Positions 55,959 through 64,000 of a stretch of 64,000 bases of DNA are shown one piece after another. The stretch covers positions 62,001 through 126,000 of the forward strand of contig JACHMT010000004.1 of assembly GCA_014208095.1 (NCBI GenBank), written 5' to 3'. Under the pieces are notes generated by a model. That model was not told where the DNA came from. It searched no databases and saw nothing but the letters and a program-made list of their open reading frames with translations. Source of the stretch: Actinospineispora eucalypti (lineage in GTDB: Bacteria; Actinomycetota; Actinomycetes; Mycobacteriales; Pseudonocardiaceae). Position 1 is the stretch's first letter, and every line of letters starts with the position of its first letter. The translations under genes and the position numbers were made by a program.

Positions 55959-58307
55959 TCAGGACACCGCCGTGTTTCGGTTTCCGCCGTCGCCTGGCGG
56001 CGGGGGGTTCTGGGGTCGAGGTCCACCCTGCCGCGGCCCGGGGGACGACCGGGGCTCGGGGGAGGGCGCCGACCGTTCCGCCTGGGGTTTCGGCAACGGC
56101 AGCCCGGCCTGCTTGGCCCCCGCCGGTTTCGCGGGGCCGGCGGGTTTCGCCGGCGGAATGGCCGCCGGTTGCGCCGGGCCGTTGGCTGGCTTGGCCGGGG
56201 CGCCGGCCGGCTTGGCCGGGGCCGAGGGCAGCGCCGGGCGTGGTGGCGCGGGGCGGGCGGGCGCGGCCGGTTTGGCCGCCGCTCCGGCCGGTCGGGTGCC
56301 CGGCGCGGCGGGCTTCATGCCGTACACCGGTTGCTTGGCCGGCGGGCGCGGGGGGTTGCCGGGCGGCAGCCCGTTGCGGGACGGCTTGCCGGTGCGCCCC
56401 GGGACCGGTGCGGCGGCCCCGTTGACGCCCTTCGCCGCGGCGGGCCTGGGCGGACGGCCCTTGTTGCCGAGCTGGCCGCGTAGCCCCTGGGGGATCGCCG
56501 AGGCGTTGCCACGCGCGCGGACGGGCTGGGCGGGTCGGGGCGTGCGCCCGGGTTTCGCCCCGGGGAGCACCTTGGGCGCGGCGGCCGCGGCCGCCGCCAC
56601 CGCACTGGGCGGGGCGCTGTTGCGGTACGGGTGCTGGCCGATGCCCTGCCTGGACTGCCGGTGCTTCCAGTAGATCCGCCCGGCCATCGGGATGAGTAGG
56701 ATCAGGGCCCAGAGCAGGATCAACGGGTTGCTCCGGATCCGGCTGCCGATGTACTGCAGGTTGTCCTTGTCCTCGACCCAGTTGCGCTTGTCGTTGCCGG
56801 ACTGGGGGACCAGGTTGCCCGCCGCGACCCGGGTCGTGTCGATGTCGCTGGGTCCCCGGCCGGCCAGCCGGTTGTCCACGACGGAGGAGCCGCCGGCGGC
56901 GCCGATGAGCGAAACGGCGTGCATGGTCATGCCGCTGATCTCGTTGCCGGACACCTTGGCCACCGAGTTGTTCAGCTGCACGGCGGTGAGCGCATCGGTG
57001 ATGATGTTCTTGTCCACCAGCGCGTCCTTGGACCCGTCCCGGATGGCCACCGCGAACCCGCCCGGCGAGCTGATCTTGTTCTCCCGGATCACCAGGCCCT
57101 CGGTGACGCCGCGCACGATCACGCCGTCCCGGTTGGCGGCGACGGTGTTGCCGCTGAGCACCACCTTGTTCGCGCCGGACACCAGGACGCCGTGCTCCGC
57201 GTTGCCCCGCACCATGCTGGCGTCCACGGTGAACCCGGCGAAGTGCGCGGTGGTGGCGCCGCCCGCGTTGGGGCCGGCGGCCGGCGGCGCGCCGTCGATG
57301 AAGATGCCGTTGCGGGCGTTGCCGGTGGAGGTGACCTCGCGCAGCGAGATGTTGTTGGCCCCCTTGGCCAGCGCGATGCCGTTGCGGGCGTTCTGCGCGC
57401 TGGTCACCCGCCACAGCTCGGCGCCCTCGGCGTCCCGGTTCACCGCCACGCCGTCCATGGCGGAGTTGGTCACCTGGGCGCCGTTGATCAGCAGGCCGCG
57501 GCTGCGGCGGGTGAAGATGCCGTAGTGGTTGCCGGTGAGGTTGACCTCGCGGGCCGAGCCGGTGGCCACCTCGGAGGCGCTGCCGGTCCAGGCCACGCCG
57601 CCGGTCGAGCCGCTCCAGAAGCCCAGGCTGAACGTGTTCACCGCGCGCAGGTCCATCCGGCCGCCGATCTCCCGGATGTACGCCCGGCCGTCGCTCACCT
57701 CGCTGTCCGCCGCGTTCTTCGCGGTGTCCCAGCTGGAGATGGACAGCGGCGAGCCCGGGGCACCCTCCAGGTTCAGCGATCCCTTGAACGCCACCAGCGA
57801 GGTGAACCCCGCCGCGCCGGAAGACATCCGCAGGTTGCCCCTGGGCAGCGAGATGTGCAGCTGCGCGCCCGGGCCGACGATGACGTTCTTCTGCAGCAGC
57901 GCGCCGTCCGGCAGCCGGGACGCGGCGCCGGCGTTGACCAGCGTGTCCAGGTCGTAGGGGGCGATCCGGGCCGGCAGCACCAGGGTGGGCAGCTGGGTCC
58001 CGTAGGGGATCTCGCGCATGGGCGTGCCGGGCTGCAGCTGCCCGACGGCGGCGAAGATCCGCTTGTCCTCGGCGTCCACCAGCGCGGCCTGGCGGGGGTC
58101 GAAGCCGGGACCGTTCGGCACGGTCGGCGTCTCCTGGCTCTGCGCCGGGTCCGCCTCTTCCACGCTGATCGACGGCGCGGGCGGCGCCTCGGGCTGGGTG
58201 AGGCCCAGCGACAGGGTGGCGAGGCCGAGGCTCAGGCTGGCCAGGATGGACAGCGCGGCCAGCCAGTGGCCGGCTCCCGGTCCCTTCGGTCGCCTAGGCG
58301 GGGCCAC
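55959..58307 (-). CDS. Membrane-anchored parallel beta-helix protein with proline/alanine-rich tail
   Basis: A 782-residue protein. An N-terminal membrane helix (about residues 15-37) leads to a large extracytoplasmic domain (to about 535) with an acidic linker and a right-handed beta-helix (coils such as NARNGIALAKGANNISLREV and GLVIRENKISSPGG). A second membrane helix (NPLILLWALILLIPMAGRIYW) follows, then a cytoplasmic tail of about 210 residues rich in Pro, Ala and Lys. I chose GTG 58307, with GGAG six bases upstream; it overlaps the end of the glycosyltransferase gene by 14 bp. A polymer-modifying or export-guiding role is inferred from the operon; the charged tail could contact the synthase or nucleic acid. 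Confidence 0.78.
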   Translation of the reverse strand: MAPPRRPKGPGAGHWLAALSILASLSLGLATLSLGLTQPEAPPAPSISVEEADPAQSQETPTVPNGPGFDPRQAALVDAEDKRIFAAVGQLQPGTPMREIPYGTQLPTLVLPARIAPYDLDTLVNAGAASRLPDGALLQKNVIVGPGAQLHISLPRGNLRMSSGAAGFTSLVAFKGSLNLEGAPGSPLSISSWDTAKNAADSEVSDGRAYIREIGGRMDLRAVNTFSLGFWSGSTGGVAWTGSASEVATGSAREVNLTGNHYGIFTRRSRGLLINGAQVTNSAMDGVAVNRDAEGAELWRVTSAQNARNGIALAKGANNISLREVTSTGNARNGIFIDGAPPAAGPNAGGATTAHFAGFTVDASMVRGNAEHGVLVSGANKVVLSGNTVAANRDGVIVRGVTEGLVIRENKISSPGGFAVAIRDGSKDALVDKNIITDALTAVQLNNSVAKVSGNEISGMTMHAVSLIGAAGGSSVVDNRLAGRGPSDIDTTRVAAGNLVPQSGNDKRNWVEDKDNLQYIGSRIRSNPLILLWALILLIPMAGRIYWKHRQSRQGIGQHPYRNSAPPSAVAAAAAAAPKVLPGAKPGRTPRPAQPVRARGNASAIPQGLRGQLGNKGRPPRPAAAKGVNGAAAPVPGRTGKPSRNGLPPGNPPRPPAKQPVYGMKPAAPGTRPAGAAAKPAAPARPAPPRPALPSAPAKPAGAPAKPANGPAQPAAIPPAKPAGPAKPAGAKQAGLPLPKPQAERSAPSPEPRSSPGPRQGGPRPQNPPPPGDGGNRNTAVS

Positions 58308-59547
58308 GAGTGGCTCCGGCCTGCAGGCTCGCGTTGTCTTGTCCCTCACCGCCGACCAGATCCTTGCGTCTGGTCATCCAGCCCTGCTGGTTCATCGTGA
58401 CGAAGGCGTAGGTCTTGATCGGCAGAGCGACGAAGATGATGAACGCCGTGACCACCGGCAGGATCAGGATGTCCTGGGGCCGGGTGCGCAGATGCGAGAT
58501 GCTGCGGATGGCCCGGCCGATGAACACCCAGCTCACCGCCAGGGTGAGCGCCACGTAGCGCTGCGGGCTGAACCACGTGGAACACACGAAGTAGACCATC
58601 GCGAACATGGTCACCGGGGTGCAGAGGATCTGGAACACGGTCAGCTGGGAGATGAAGGGCACCCGCCACAGCCAGCCCTTGTAGATCGCGGTCAGGTAGC
58701 ACCGGTAGGAGTTGCGGCTCCAGCGCACCCGTTGCTTGCGCATCGCCTTGAAGCTGGCCGGGAACATCGACAGCGCCCGCGCGGTGTCCTGGTGCACCGT
58801 CTTGTAGCCCTGCGCGAGCACCAGCCAGGTGAGCCGGCCGTCGTCCCCGGCAATGCACTTGCGGCCGAGGAAGATCTCGTTCTCCAGGTTCTCCAGGACC
58901 GGCAACACCACGGCACGCCGGTACGCGGCGGTCCGGCCGGACAGGCAGACCACGGCCCCGCGCATGCCGGTGGCCGGCACGTAGTCCAGGTAGCGCAGGT
59001 CGATGATCCAGTCGGCCACCCGGCGCCAGATGCTGGAGAACGGGTTGTACACGTTCTGCCGGGTGCCCACGCCGCCGACCGTGGGGTCAACGAACGGCAT
59101 CTGCACCGCGGCGAGCAGGCCGGGCTGCCAGCGGGTGTCCGAGTCGGTGAGCACCAGGATCTCGTATTTCGCCTGCTTGATGGCGACGCCCAGCGCGGAC
59201 CGCTTGCCCTCGTGCGCGAACATGATCACCTTGAGCCGGGGGTCGCCGAGGGCGAGCAGCTTGCGCTGCGCCTCGAGGTCCTCCAGGTCCAGTACGATGA
59301 TGATCTCGGTGGGGTTCTGGGCCAGCCAGGTGTGCAGGCAGTCGACCAGCACGTCCGGGTCTTCCCGGAAGGACGGCACACAGACCGAGGTGGTGGTGCG
59401 GAAGTTGTTGATGGTGGGCCGGTAGAACATGGACATCACCTTGCGGATGATCCAAATTCCCCAGGACAGGGCGCCGATGATGCCCACCGGGATCAACATG
59501 TCCCAGCGGTCCGAGATCAGGTCTATGACTGGATTGAAGATGCTCAA
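58294..59547 (-). CDS. Processive family 2 glycosyltransferase (hyaluronan/alginate synthase-like)
   Basis: A 417-residue membrane glycosyltransferase. An N-terminal helix pair region, then the GT2 domain: SVCVPSFREDPDVLVDCL, the DxD-type LTDSDTRWQPG, the acceptor TGMRGAVVCLSGRTAAYRR, and the processivity motif QRVRW (in RKQRVRWSRN). C-terminal membrane helices follow from about 300. This domain order is that of hyaluronan, cellulose and alginate (Alg8) synthases. The start is TTG 59547 or ATG 59499; neither has a strong ribosome binding site. It is the first gene of the operon with the beta-helix proteins and UDP-glucose dehydrogenase, and so likely polymerises a uronate-containing glycan. 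Confidence 0.87.
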   Translation of the reverse strand: MSIFNPVIDLISDRWDMLIPVGIIGALSWGIWIIRKVMSMFYRPTINNFRTTTSVCVPSFREDPDVLVDCLHTWLAQNPTEIIIVLDLEDLEAQRKLLALGDPRLKVIMFAHEGKRSALGVAIKQAKYEILVLTDSDTRWQPGLLAAVQMPFVDPTVGGVGTRQNVYNPFSSIWRRVADWIIDLRYLDYVPATGMRGAVVCLSGRTAAYRRAVVLPVLENLENEIFLGRKCIAGDDGRLTWLVLAQGYKTVHQDTARALSMFPASFKAMRKQRVRWSRNSYRCYLTAIYKGWLWRVPFISQLTVFQILCTPVTMFAMVYFVCSTWFSPQRYVALTLAVSWVFIGRAIRSISHLRTRPQDILILPVVTAFIIFVALPIKTYAFVTMNQQGWMTRRKDLVGGEGQDNASLQAGATRGPA

Positions 59548-59768
59548 TGTCCCGGCCGCCCCCCGGTCGGTGCGTGGTCAAACGTCAGTCCGCGTCGCTG
59601 CCGAGACTGCCTCTTTCGCTGATAACGATTCAGTGAAGCACCGGGAACGTAGCACTCTTTGAGGTGGCAACCGTCACCCACCCGTTTGATGTAGCAAGCT
59701 CGCGAAGCGTAAGGAAATCGTCGGCCCTGGTTCACTCATCTGGCGGCGCTACACCGTCAGACACTGCG

Positions 59769-60716
59769 CTAGGTAGGTTTACCAGACGAGGTGACCGGCG
59801 CGCGGAGGAATCGCTCGCGACGCCCCATACGTACCAACCGGAGCCACTCCGCGAACCCGGCCGGGTCCCGCTTGGAGATCAGGAAGTACCAGCCGAAACG
59901 GATCACTTCCAGCTTGCCGATCAGGCGCATGCCGCGCTGCCCGAACAGGTAGCCCCGGTTGCGGTACGTGTAGTACCGCTTGATCGGGTCCTCCGGATCC
60001 TGGGCGTGCAGCCGGCCGCCCAGCATCGGCTTGAACTCGTCCGAGCCGTTCGGGTGCACGTAGCTGGCCCGCAGGCAGGTGCCGAACGGCAGGCCGGACT
60101 GGGCCACCCGCCGGTGCATCTCCACCTCGTCGCCCCGGACGAACAGGCGCAGGTCCGGCACCCCGACCACGTCCAGCGTGGTCGCCCGGAACAGCGCCCC
60201 GTTGAAGAAGCTGGCGATGCCGGGCAGCAGGTCTGTTTCGCCCAGGGCGTCCCGGCCACGGTGCCAGCGCAGACCCCGGCGCAGCGGGAAGGCCAGCGTC
60301 TCCGGGTCGGCCTGGTCGGCCACCACCGGGGAGACCACGGCCAGGTCGTGCCGGCGCGCGGTGTCCAGCAGGGTGGCCAGCACGTGCTCGTCGCCGGCCC
60401 GGCCGTCGTCGTCGGCCAGCCACACCCAGTCCGCGCCTAGCGCCAGCGCGTGCAGCATGCCCAGCGCGAAGCCGCCGGCGCCGCCCAGGTTGTGGTGGCT
60501 CGGCAGGTAGCTGAACGGCAGGCCGGCCGCCTCGACCACGTCGCGGGCCGGTTGGTCGGGGCCGTTGTCCACCACGACCAGGTGAGTCACCGGGTGGGTC
60601 TGTTTGGCCAGCGCGGACAGCGAGTCGACGAGCAGGTCACGGCGGTGACGGGTGACCACCACGGCGACCACCGAGTCCGGCGGGAGCCGCTCGGCGTCGG
60701 CCCCGGTCCCGGTCAC
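59769..60716 (-). CDS. glfT1: Galactofuranosyltransferase, GlfT1-like (GT2)
   Basis: A 315-residue GT2 enzyme. It has VVAVVVTRHRRDLLVDSLSALAKQT, VVVDNGPDQPA, HNLGGAGGFALGM, WLADDDGRAGDEHVLATLL (DDD motif for metal and nucleotide), and FVRGDEVEMHRRV. These are features of GlfT1 (Rv3782), which adds the first galactofuranoses to the linker of arabinogalactan. GTG 60716 overlaps the wzt stop (GTGA). The order wzm-wzt-glfT1 is equivalent to rfbD, rfbE and glfT1 in mycobacteria. Confidence 0.86.
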   Translation of the reverse strand: MTGTGADAERLPPDSVVAVVVTRHRRDLLVDSLSALAKQTHPVTHLVVVDNGPDQPARDVVEAAGLPFSYLPSHHNLGGAGGFALGMLHALALGADWVWLADDDGRAGDEHVLATLLDTARRHDLAVVSPVVADQADPETLAFPLRRGLRWHRGRDALGETDLLPGIASFFNGALFRATTLDVVGVPDLRLFVRGDEVEMHRRVAQSGLPFGTCLRASYVHPNGSDEFKPMLGGRLHAQDPEDPIKRYYTYRNRGYLFGQRGMRLIGKLEVIRFGWYFLISKRDPAGFAEWLRLVRMGRRERFLRAPVTSSGKPT

Positions 60717-61480
60717 GTCCGCTCCGCCAGCTCGGTCACCACGTCGCGGCCCTTGTACGCGTTCAAAACGTCGCGCAGCGGGCCGTGCTTGCGGATCTCC
60801 CCGTGGTCCATCCAGATCGCCGAGTCGCACAGCTCGACCAGGAACTCGTCCGAGTGGCTGGCGAACACCAGCATCCCGGCCCGCTCCACCAGCGCGTTCA
60901 ACCGCGTGCGGGCCTTGGCCAGGAACTCCGCGTCCACCGCGCCCATGCCCTCGTCGAGCAGCAGGATCTCCGGGTCGATGCTGGTCACCACGCCCAGCGC
61001 CAGGCGCACCCGCATGCCGGTGGAGTAGGTGCGCAGCGGCATGGACAGGTAGTCGCCCAATTCGGAGAAGTCGGCAATATCCTCGACGCGTTCCTGCATC
61101 TGCTTGCGGGTCATGCCCAGGAACAACCCGCGCACCATGATGTTCTCGTAGCCGGAGATCTCCGGGTCCATGCCGACGCCCAGGTCGAACACCGGCGCCA
61201 CCTTGCCCCGGATGCGCGCGCTGCCCCTGGTCGGCTCGTAGATGCCGGACATCAGTCGCAGCAGGGTGGACTTGCCGGCGCCGTTGTGCCCGACCAGCCC
61301 GACCCGCGCGCCCTGCGCCAGGTTCAGGTTGATGCCGCGCAGTGCCTCGATGATCGGCACCCGACTGTCCGTGCCGATCTTGCCGCCGGCCTTGCCGAGT
61401 ACCCGCTTCTTCAGCGAGCGACTCTTCGCGTCGAAGATCGGGAAGTCGACGTAGGCGTTCTGGATATCTATGGAAACCAT
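60713..61480 (-). CDS. wzt: ABC transporter ATP-binding protein, Wzt/RfbE-like
   Basis: A 255-residue ATPase. Walker A is GHNGAGKST, the signature is YSTGMRVRLALG, and Walker B is EILLLDEGMGAVD; the H-loop follows in FASHSDEF. The N-terminus (VDFPIFDAKSRSLKKRVLGKAGG) is that of the polysaccharide exporters of the RfbE type, which flip lipid-linked galactan in mycobacteria (Rv3781). It lies 3 bp after the permease gene and overlaps glfT1. Confidence 0.9.
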   Translation of the reverse strand: MVSIDIQNAYVDFPIFDAKSRSLKKRVLGKAGGKIGTDSRVPIIEALRGINLNLAQGARVGLVGHNGAGKSTLLRLMSGIYEPTRGSARIRGKVAPVFDLGVGMDPEISGYENIMVRGLFLGMTRKQMQERVEDIADFSELGDYLSMPLRTYSTGMRVRLALGVVTSIDPEILLLDEGMGAVDAEFLAKARTRLNALVERAGMLVFASHSDEFLVELCDSAIWMDHGEIRKHGPLRDVLNAYKGRDVVTELAERT

Positions 61481-61483
61481 CGG

Positions 61484-62068
61484 CTACACCCAGTAGGAGA
61501 CGCGTGCTCGGTAGTTGCGCATGACCAGCAGCGCACCGGTCCAGCCGAGCACGGTGATCGCCCCGGCCACGTACCAGTGGTGCCAGATGATCTCCCGGCC
61601 CAGCAGCGGCTGGCGCAGGATCTCCACGAAATGCATGATCGGGTTCAGCTCGGCCAGCCGGGCCCGCTCGGCGATGTTCGGGTTGGAGTGCTTCAGCAGC
61701 TGGTCGTAGTCCCAGACGATCGGCGTCAGGTAGAACAGCAGCTGGGTCACGCTGGCGATGATCGGCGGGATGTCCCGGAACCGGGTGGCGATGATCCCGG
61801 CGAAGATCGTGATCCACACGCCGTTCAGCAGCAGGATGGCGAACGCCGGGATGGCCAGCAGCAGGGTGATGCTGATCGGCTGCGGGAACAGGATGATCAG
61901 GGCCAGCCAGATCACCAGGTTGTGCAGGAAGAACAGCGCCTGCCGCCAGACCAGCCGGTACACGTGCAGGCTCAGCGGGGCCGGCAGGAACTTGATCAGG
62001 CCTTCGTTGGCGATGAAGACCTCGGCGCCCTCCAGGATGCAGCCGGGCGGCCGGCGAACGGCCCGCAC
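61484..62068 (-). pseudogene. wzm: ABC-2 permease Wzm/RfbD-like, N-terminally truncated
   Basis: A 194-codon frame whose residues 12-194 follow the mycobacterial RfbD/Wzm permease well (LEGAEVFIANEGLIKFLPAPLSLHVYRLVWRQ, then helices and a final YRARVSYWV). The family is about 280 residues. The first 90-odd, with the amphipathic helix and first two membrane helices, are missing. The frame opens with GTG 62068 preceded by unrelated residues (MRAVRRPPG), and a plus-strand gene starts 2 bp away. This looks like a deletion or insertion breakpoint near 62040-62070, or an assembly error. If the gene is intact, it would be a minimal permease. Confidence 0.7.
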
Positions 62069-62070
62069 GG

Positions 62071-62631
62071 GTGACGGCAGGCAGCGCTGGCCCAGTTCGC
62101 CGGGTTGGGCGGTGGTTCAACGACCAGTTGGTCGCGCCTGGGGCGAGCTCGGCGGAACTGGCGGTCAGCTACCTCACCGCGCTGGTCGGCGCCGCGTTCG
62201 CGGTGTGGCTGGCGGTGATGAGCCGGTTCGAGCCGGTGGCCGTGGTGGTGCTCGGCCTGGTGGCGTTCGACCTGTTCGGCGGGGCGGTGGTGAACGCCAC
62301 GGCGGCGGCCAAACGGCTGTTCCACGGGCCGGGCCGGTCGGCGGGCAAGCGCATGCTGTTCGTCGCCGGGAACATCCACGTGTTCCTGGTGGCGCTGGTG
62401 GTGCCCGGCTACAGCTGGCTGGCCGCCGGCCTGACCTACGCCATGGCGGTGGCCGGCGGGCTGGTCGTGGTCGCGGCGCCGGAGGACGTGCGCCGGCCGA
62501 TCGCGTTCAGCGTCACCGTGCTGACCATCGCCATCTGCCTGACCAGCGTGACCATCCCCGTCGCGCTGCTCTGGCTGACCCCGGTGCTGGCGATCAAGCT
62601 GTTGCTCGGCCACCTGCTCCCGGGCCGCTGA
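62071..62631 (+). CDS. Membrane protein of unknown function
   Basis: A 186-residue protein with four or five predicted helices (for example ELAVSYLTALVGAAFAVWLAV, PVAVVVLGLVAFDLFGG, MLFVAGNIHVFLVALVV, PIAFSVTVLTIAICLTSVTIP). It is not recognised. The start GTG 62071 abuts the truncated permease frame, so the true N-terminus may have been lost in the same rearrangement. It overlaps the end of the convergent ligase gene by 38 bp. Confidence 0.6.
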   Translation: MTAGSAGPVRRVGRWFNDQLVAPGASSAELAVSYLTALVGAAFAVWLAVMSRFEPVAVVVLGLVAFDLFGGAVVNATAAAKRLFHGPGRSAGKRMLFVAGNIHVFLVALVVPGYSWLAAGLTYAMAVAGGLVVVAAPEDVRRPIAFSVTVLTIAICLTSVTIPVALLWLTPVLAIKLLLGHLLPGR

Positions 62632-64000
62632 GCCGGGCGCCGCCGAGGCGGGCGCTACGCAGCGCGGAGCGGCGGATCTTGCCGGCGTCGTCGCGCAGCG
62701 GGGTGGTGCTGCGCTCGAAGCCGCGCGGCAGCTTGTAGGGGGCCAGCCGGGCGCCCAGGTGCTCGCGCAGCTCGTCGTCGGTTGCCGGCGAGGTGAGCTG
62801 CACGATGGCGTGCACCGTGTTGCCCAGGTCCTCGTCCGGCAGGCCGATCACCGCCGCCGAGCCGACCGCAGGGTGCGCCTCCAGGGCCGCCTCCACCTCG
62901 GCCGGGTACACGTTCGCGCCGCCCACCAGGATCATGTCCTCGCGCCGGTCGGCCAGGTACAGGTAGCCGTCGGTGTCCAGGCGGCCCATGTCGCCGAGCG
63001 ACTCCCAGCCGTCCCGGCGCCGCGCCGTCGCGCCGATGTACCGGTACGTGGTGACCCCGGGTGGCGGGCGCTGCCACACCTCGCCCACCTCACCGGGCGG
63101 CAGCGGCCGGCCGTCCTCGTCGGTGATCAACACCTCGCCGTGGCTGGGTTTGCCGACCGAGCCCGGCCGGCGCAGCCACTCCACCCCGTCGATCATGCAC
63201 ACCGCGATCGACTCGGTGCCGCCGTACAGCTCGACGACCCGGGACGGCCCGAGCCAGTCCAGCCAGCCGCGCTTCACGTGTTCCGGGCAGGGGGCGCCGA
63301 CGTGCAGCAGGGTGCGCACCGAGCTCAGGTCGGCCTGGGCGCGGACGTCGGCCGGCAGCCGCAGCATCCGGCCCATCAGCGTGGGCACCGCGTACAGCCA
63401 GGTGACCCGGTGCCGGGCCACGTGGGCCAGCACGTCCGCCGGGTCGAACCGGGGCATCACCACCACGTGCCCGCCCTGCACCAGCGCGACCAGGGAGAAC
63501 AGGAAGGGCGCGTTGTGGTAGAGCGGCGCGGTGACCAGGAAGACCTCGTCGGGGGCGATACGCAGCGCCCCGGCGCGCGCGGTGATCACCTCCACGGTGC
63601 CGGCCCCGCCGGCCACGATGATCTTCGGCCGGCCGGTGCTGCCGCCCGAGGTGGGCGCCTTCCAGGACGGCGGCGTGGCCGGCTCCAGCGGGGTGTCGTC
63701 CGGCGCCGGCTCGAACCCGGGCGGCAGCCACTCCCGGTCCGGCCCGGCGTCCAGTCCGATCACCACCGGGGAGTCGGCCAGCTTGATCAGCTCGTCCAGC
63801 TCGGCCCGGGGGAGCCGGGCGGAGACCGGCTGCGGGGTCGCGCCCAGCTTCCACGCGGCCACCACGGCGACGTAGAACTCCACGTCGTTGGGCAGCCCGA
63901 TGGTCACCAGGTCGCCCGGCCCGACCCCGCGCCGGGCCAGCTCGTGCGCCAACCGGTTGCTGCGCCGGCGCAGCTCCGCCCGGCTGAGCGTGACGTCCCG
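62594..64000 (-). CDS. AMP-dependent acyl-CoA synthetase (5' end outside the window)
   Basis: The last 468 codons of an ANL-superfamily ligase; the frame stays open to the window edge, where RDVTLSRAELRRRSNRLAHELA is typical of the early domain. The P-loop is PTSGGSTGRPKII, with SGGSTG in place of the common SGTTG, as in bile-acid-CoA ligase BaiB-like and some steroid-acid ligases. Later motifs are ELYGGTESI, GWESLGDMGRLD, and DRREDMILVGGANVYPAEVE. The catalytic C-terminal lysine is in DDAGKIRRS. The position next to envelope genes gives no hint of the substrate. Confidence 0.85.
   Translation of the reverse strand, partial: RDVTLSRAELRRRSNRLAHELARRGVGPGDLVTIGLPNDVEFYVAVVAAWKLGATPQPVSARLPRAELDELIKLADSPVVIGLDAGPDREWLPPGFEPAPDDTPLEPATPPSWKAPTSGGSTGRPKIIVAGGAGTVEVITARAGALRIAPDEVFLVTAPLYHNAPFLFSLVALVQGGHVVVMPRFDPADVLAHVARHRVTWLYAVPTLMGRMLRLPADVRAQADLSSVRTLLHVGAPCPEHVKRGWLDWLGPSRVVELYGGTESIAVCMIDGVEWLRRPGSVGKPSHGEVLITDEDGRPLPPGEVGEVWQRPPPGVTTYRYIGATARRRDGWESLGDMGRLDTDGYLYLADRREDMILVGGANVYPAEVEAALEAHPAVGSAAVIGLPDEDLGNTVHAIVQLTSPATDDELREHLGARLAPYKLPRGFERSTTPLRDDAGKIRRSALRSARLGGARLSGPGAGGRATA

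Noticed and set aside
62071..62631. An intact N-terminal half of wzm on the opposite strand or in another frame
   Set aside because: Frames on the minus strand here show no RfbD-like segments such as the early DIKQRYRRSVLG region; the coding signal is that of a plus-strand membrane protein.

Overview
This window is 64 kb of very GC-rich actinobacterial chromosome. The gene content points to the order Pseudonocardiales or a close mycolata relative: DprE1/DprE2, GtrA, a GlfT1-like transferase and a Wzm/Wzt-type exporter (arabinogalactan assembly), F420-type oxidoreductases, many TetR regulators, and a KstR-type steroid regulon. The genus cannot be fixed from sequence alone. No rRNA, tRNA, CRISPR, transposase or phage gene was recognised.

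Layout. 1-19.4 kb holds accessory and housekeeping genes: an SDR, an AEC transporter, a 3-hydroxyisobutyrate-dehydrogenase-like enzyme with a divergent TetR and operator, a thioesterase, a small secreted peptide with strong terminators, dinB, a P450/ABC1-kinase pair with its own TetR, an orphan E1 alpha/beta pair, a RelE/Phd toxin-antitoxin pair, a GntR regulator, a methyltransferase and a Bcr/CflA efflux pump. 19.4-22.3 kb holds a crotonase and a TetR-controlled alpha/beta hydrolase, bounded by repeats.

22.3-49.1 kb is a steroid (cholesterol-type) catabolic cluster. Ring opening is represented by kshA, a 2Fe-2S ferredoxin, kstD and a second KstD-like flavoprotein. Ring A/B cleavage is represented by hsaA-hsaD-hsaC. 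Ring C/D (HIP) degradation is represented by fadD3, ipdE1/ipdE2, ipdA, ipdB, ipdC, echA20, fadA6 and SDRs. Side-chain degradation is represented by cyp125, an alcohol dehydrogenase and fadA5. Five boxes of the KstR type (TnnAACnnGTT) sit in front of these operons. Gene content and divergent arrangement follow the M. tuberculosis Rv3545c-Rv3570c region, with differences (no hsaB, no fused KshB reductase in the window).

49.8-64 kb is an envelope locus. dprE2-dprE1 and divergent gtrA lie on one side, and a GlfT1-like transferase with wzt and an apparently 5'-truncated wzm lie on the other. Between them are a DUF559/AbiEi-like gene flanked by two palindromic elements and a four-gene operon (processive GT2, membrane beta-helix protein, beta-helix lipoprotein, UDP-glucose dehydrogenase) that looks like a uronate exopolysaccharide system. 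The window ends inside an acyl-CoA ligase gene.

Three structural themes stand out. A 40-bp palindromic element occurs three times, once inside the ipdE2 reading frame. A family of 22-bp tandem repeats occurs at five intergenic sites and supplies the stop codons of five genes. A 149-bp nested inverted repeat contains the stop codons of two convergent genes. DprE1 carries Thr where M. tuberculosis has the benzothiazinone-reactive Cys387.
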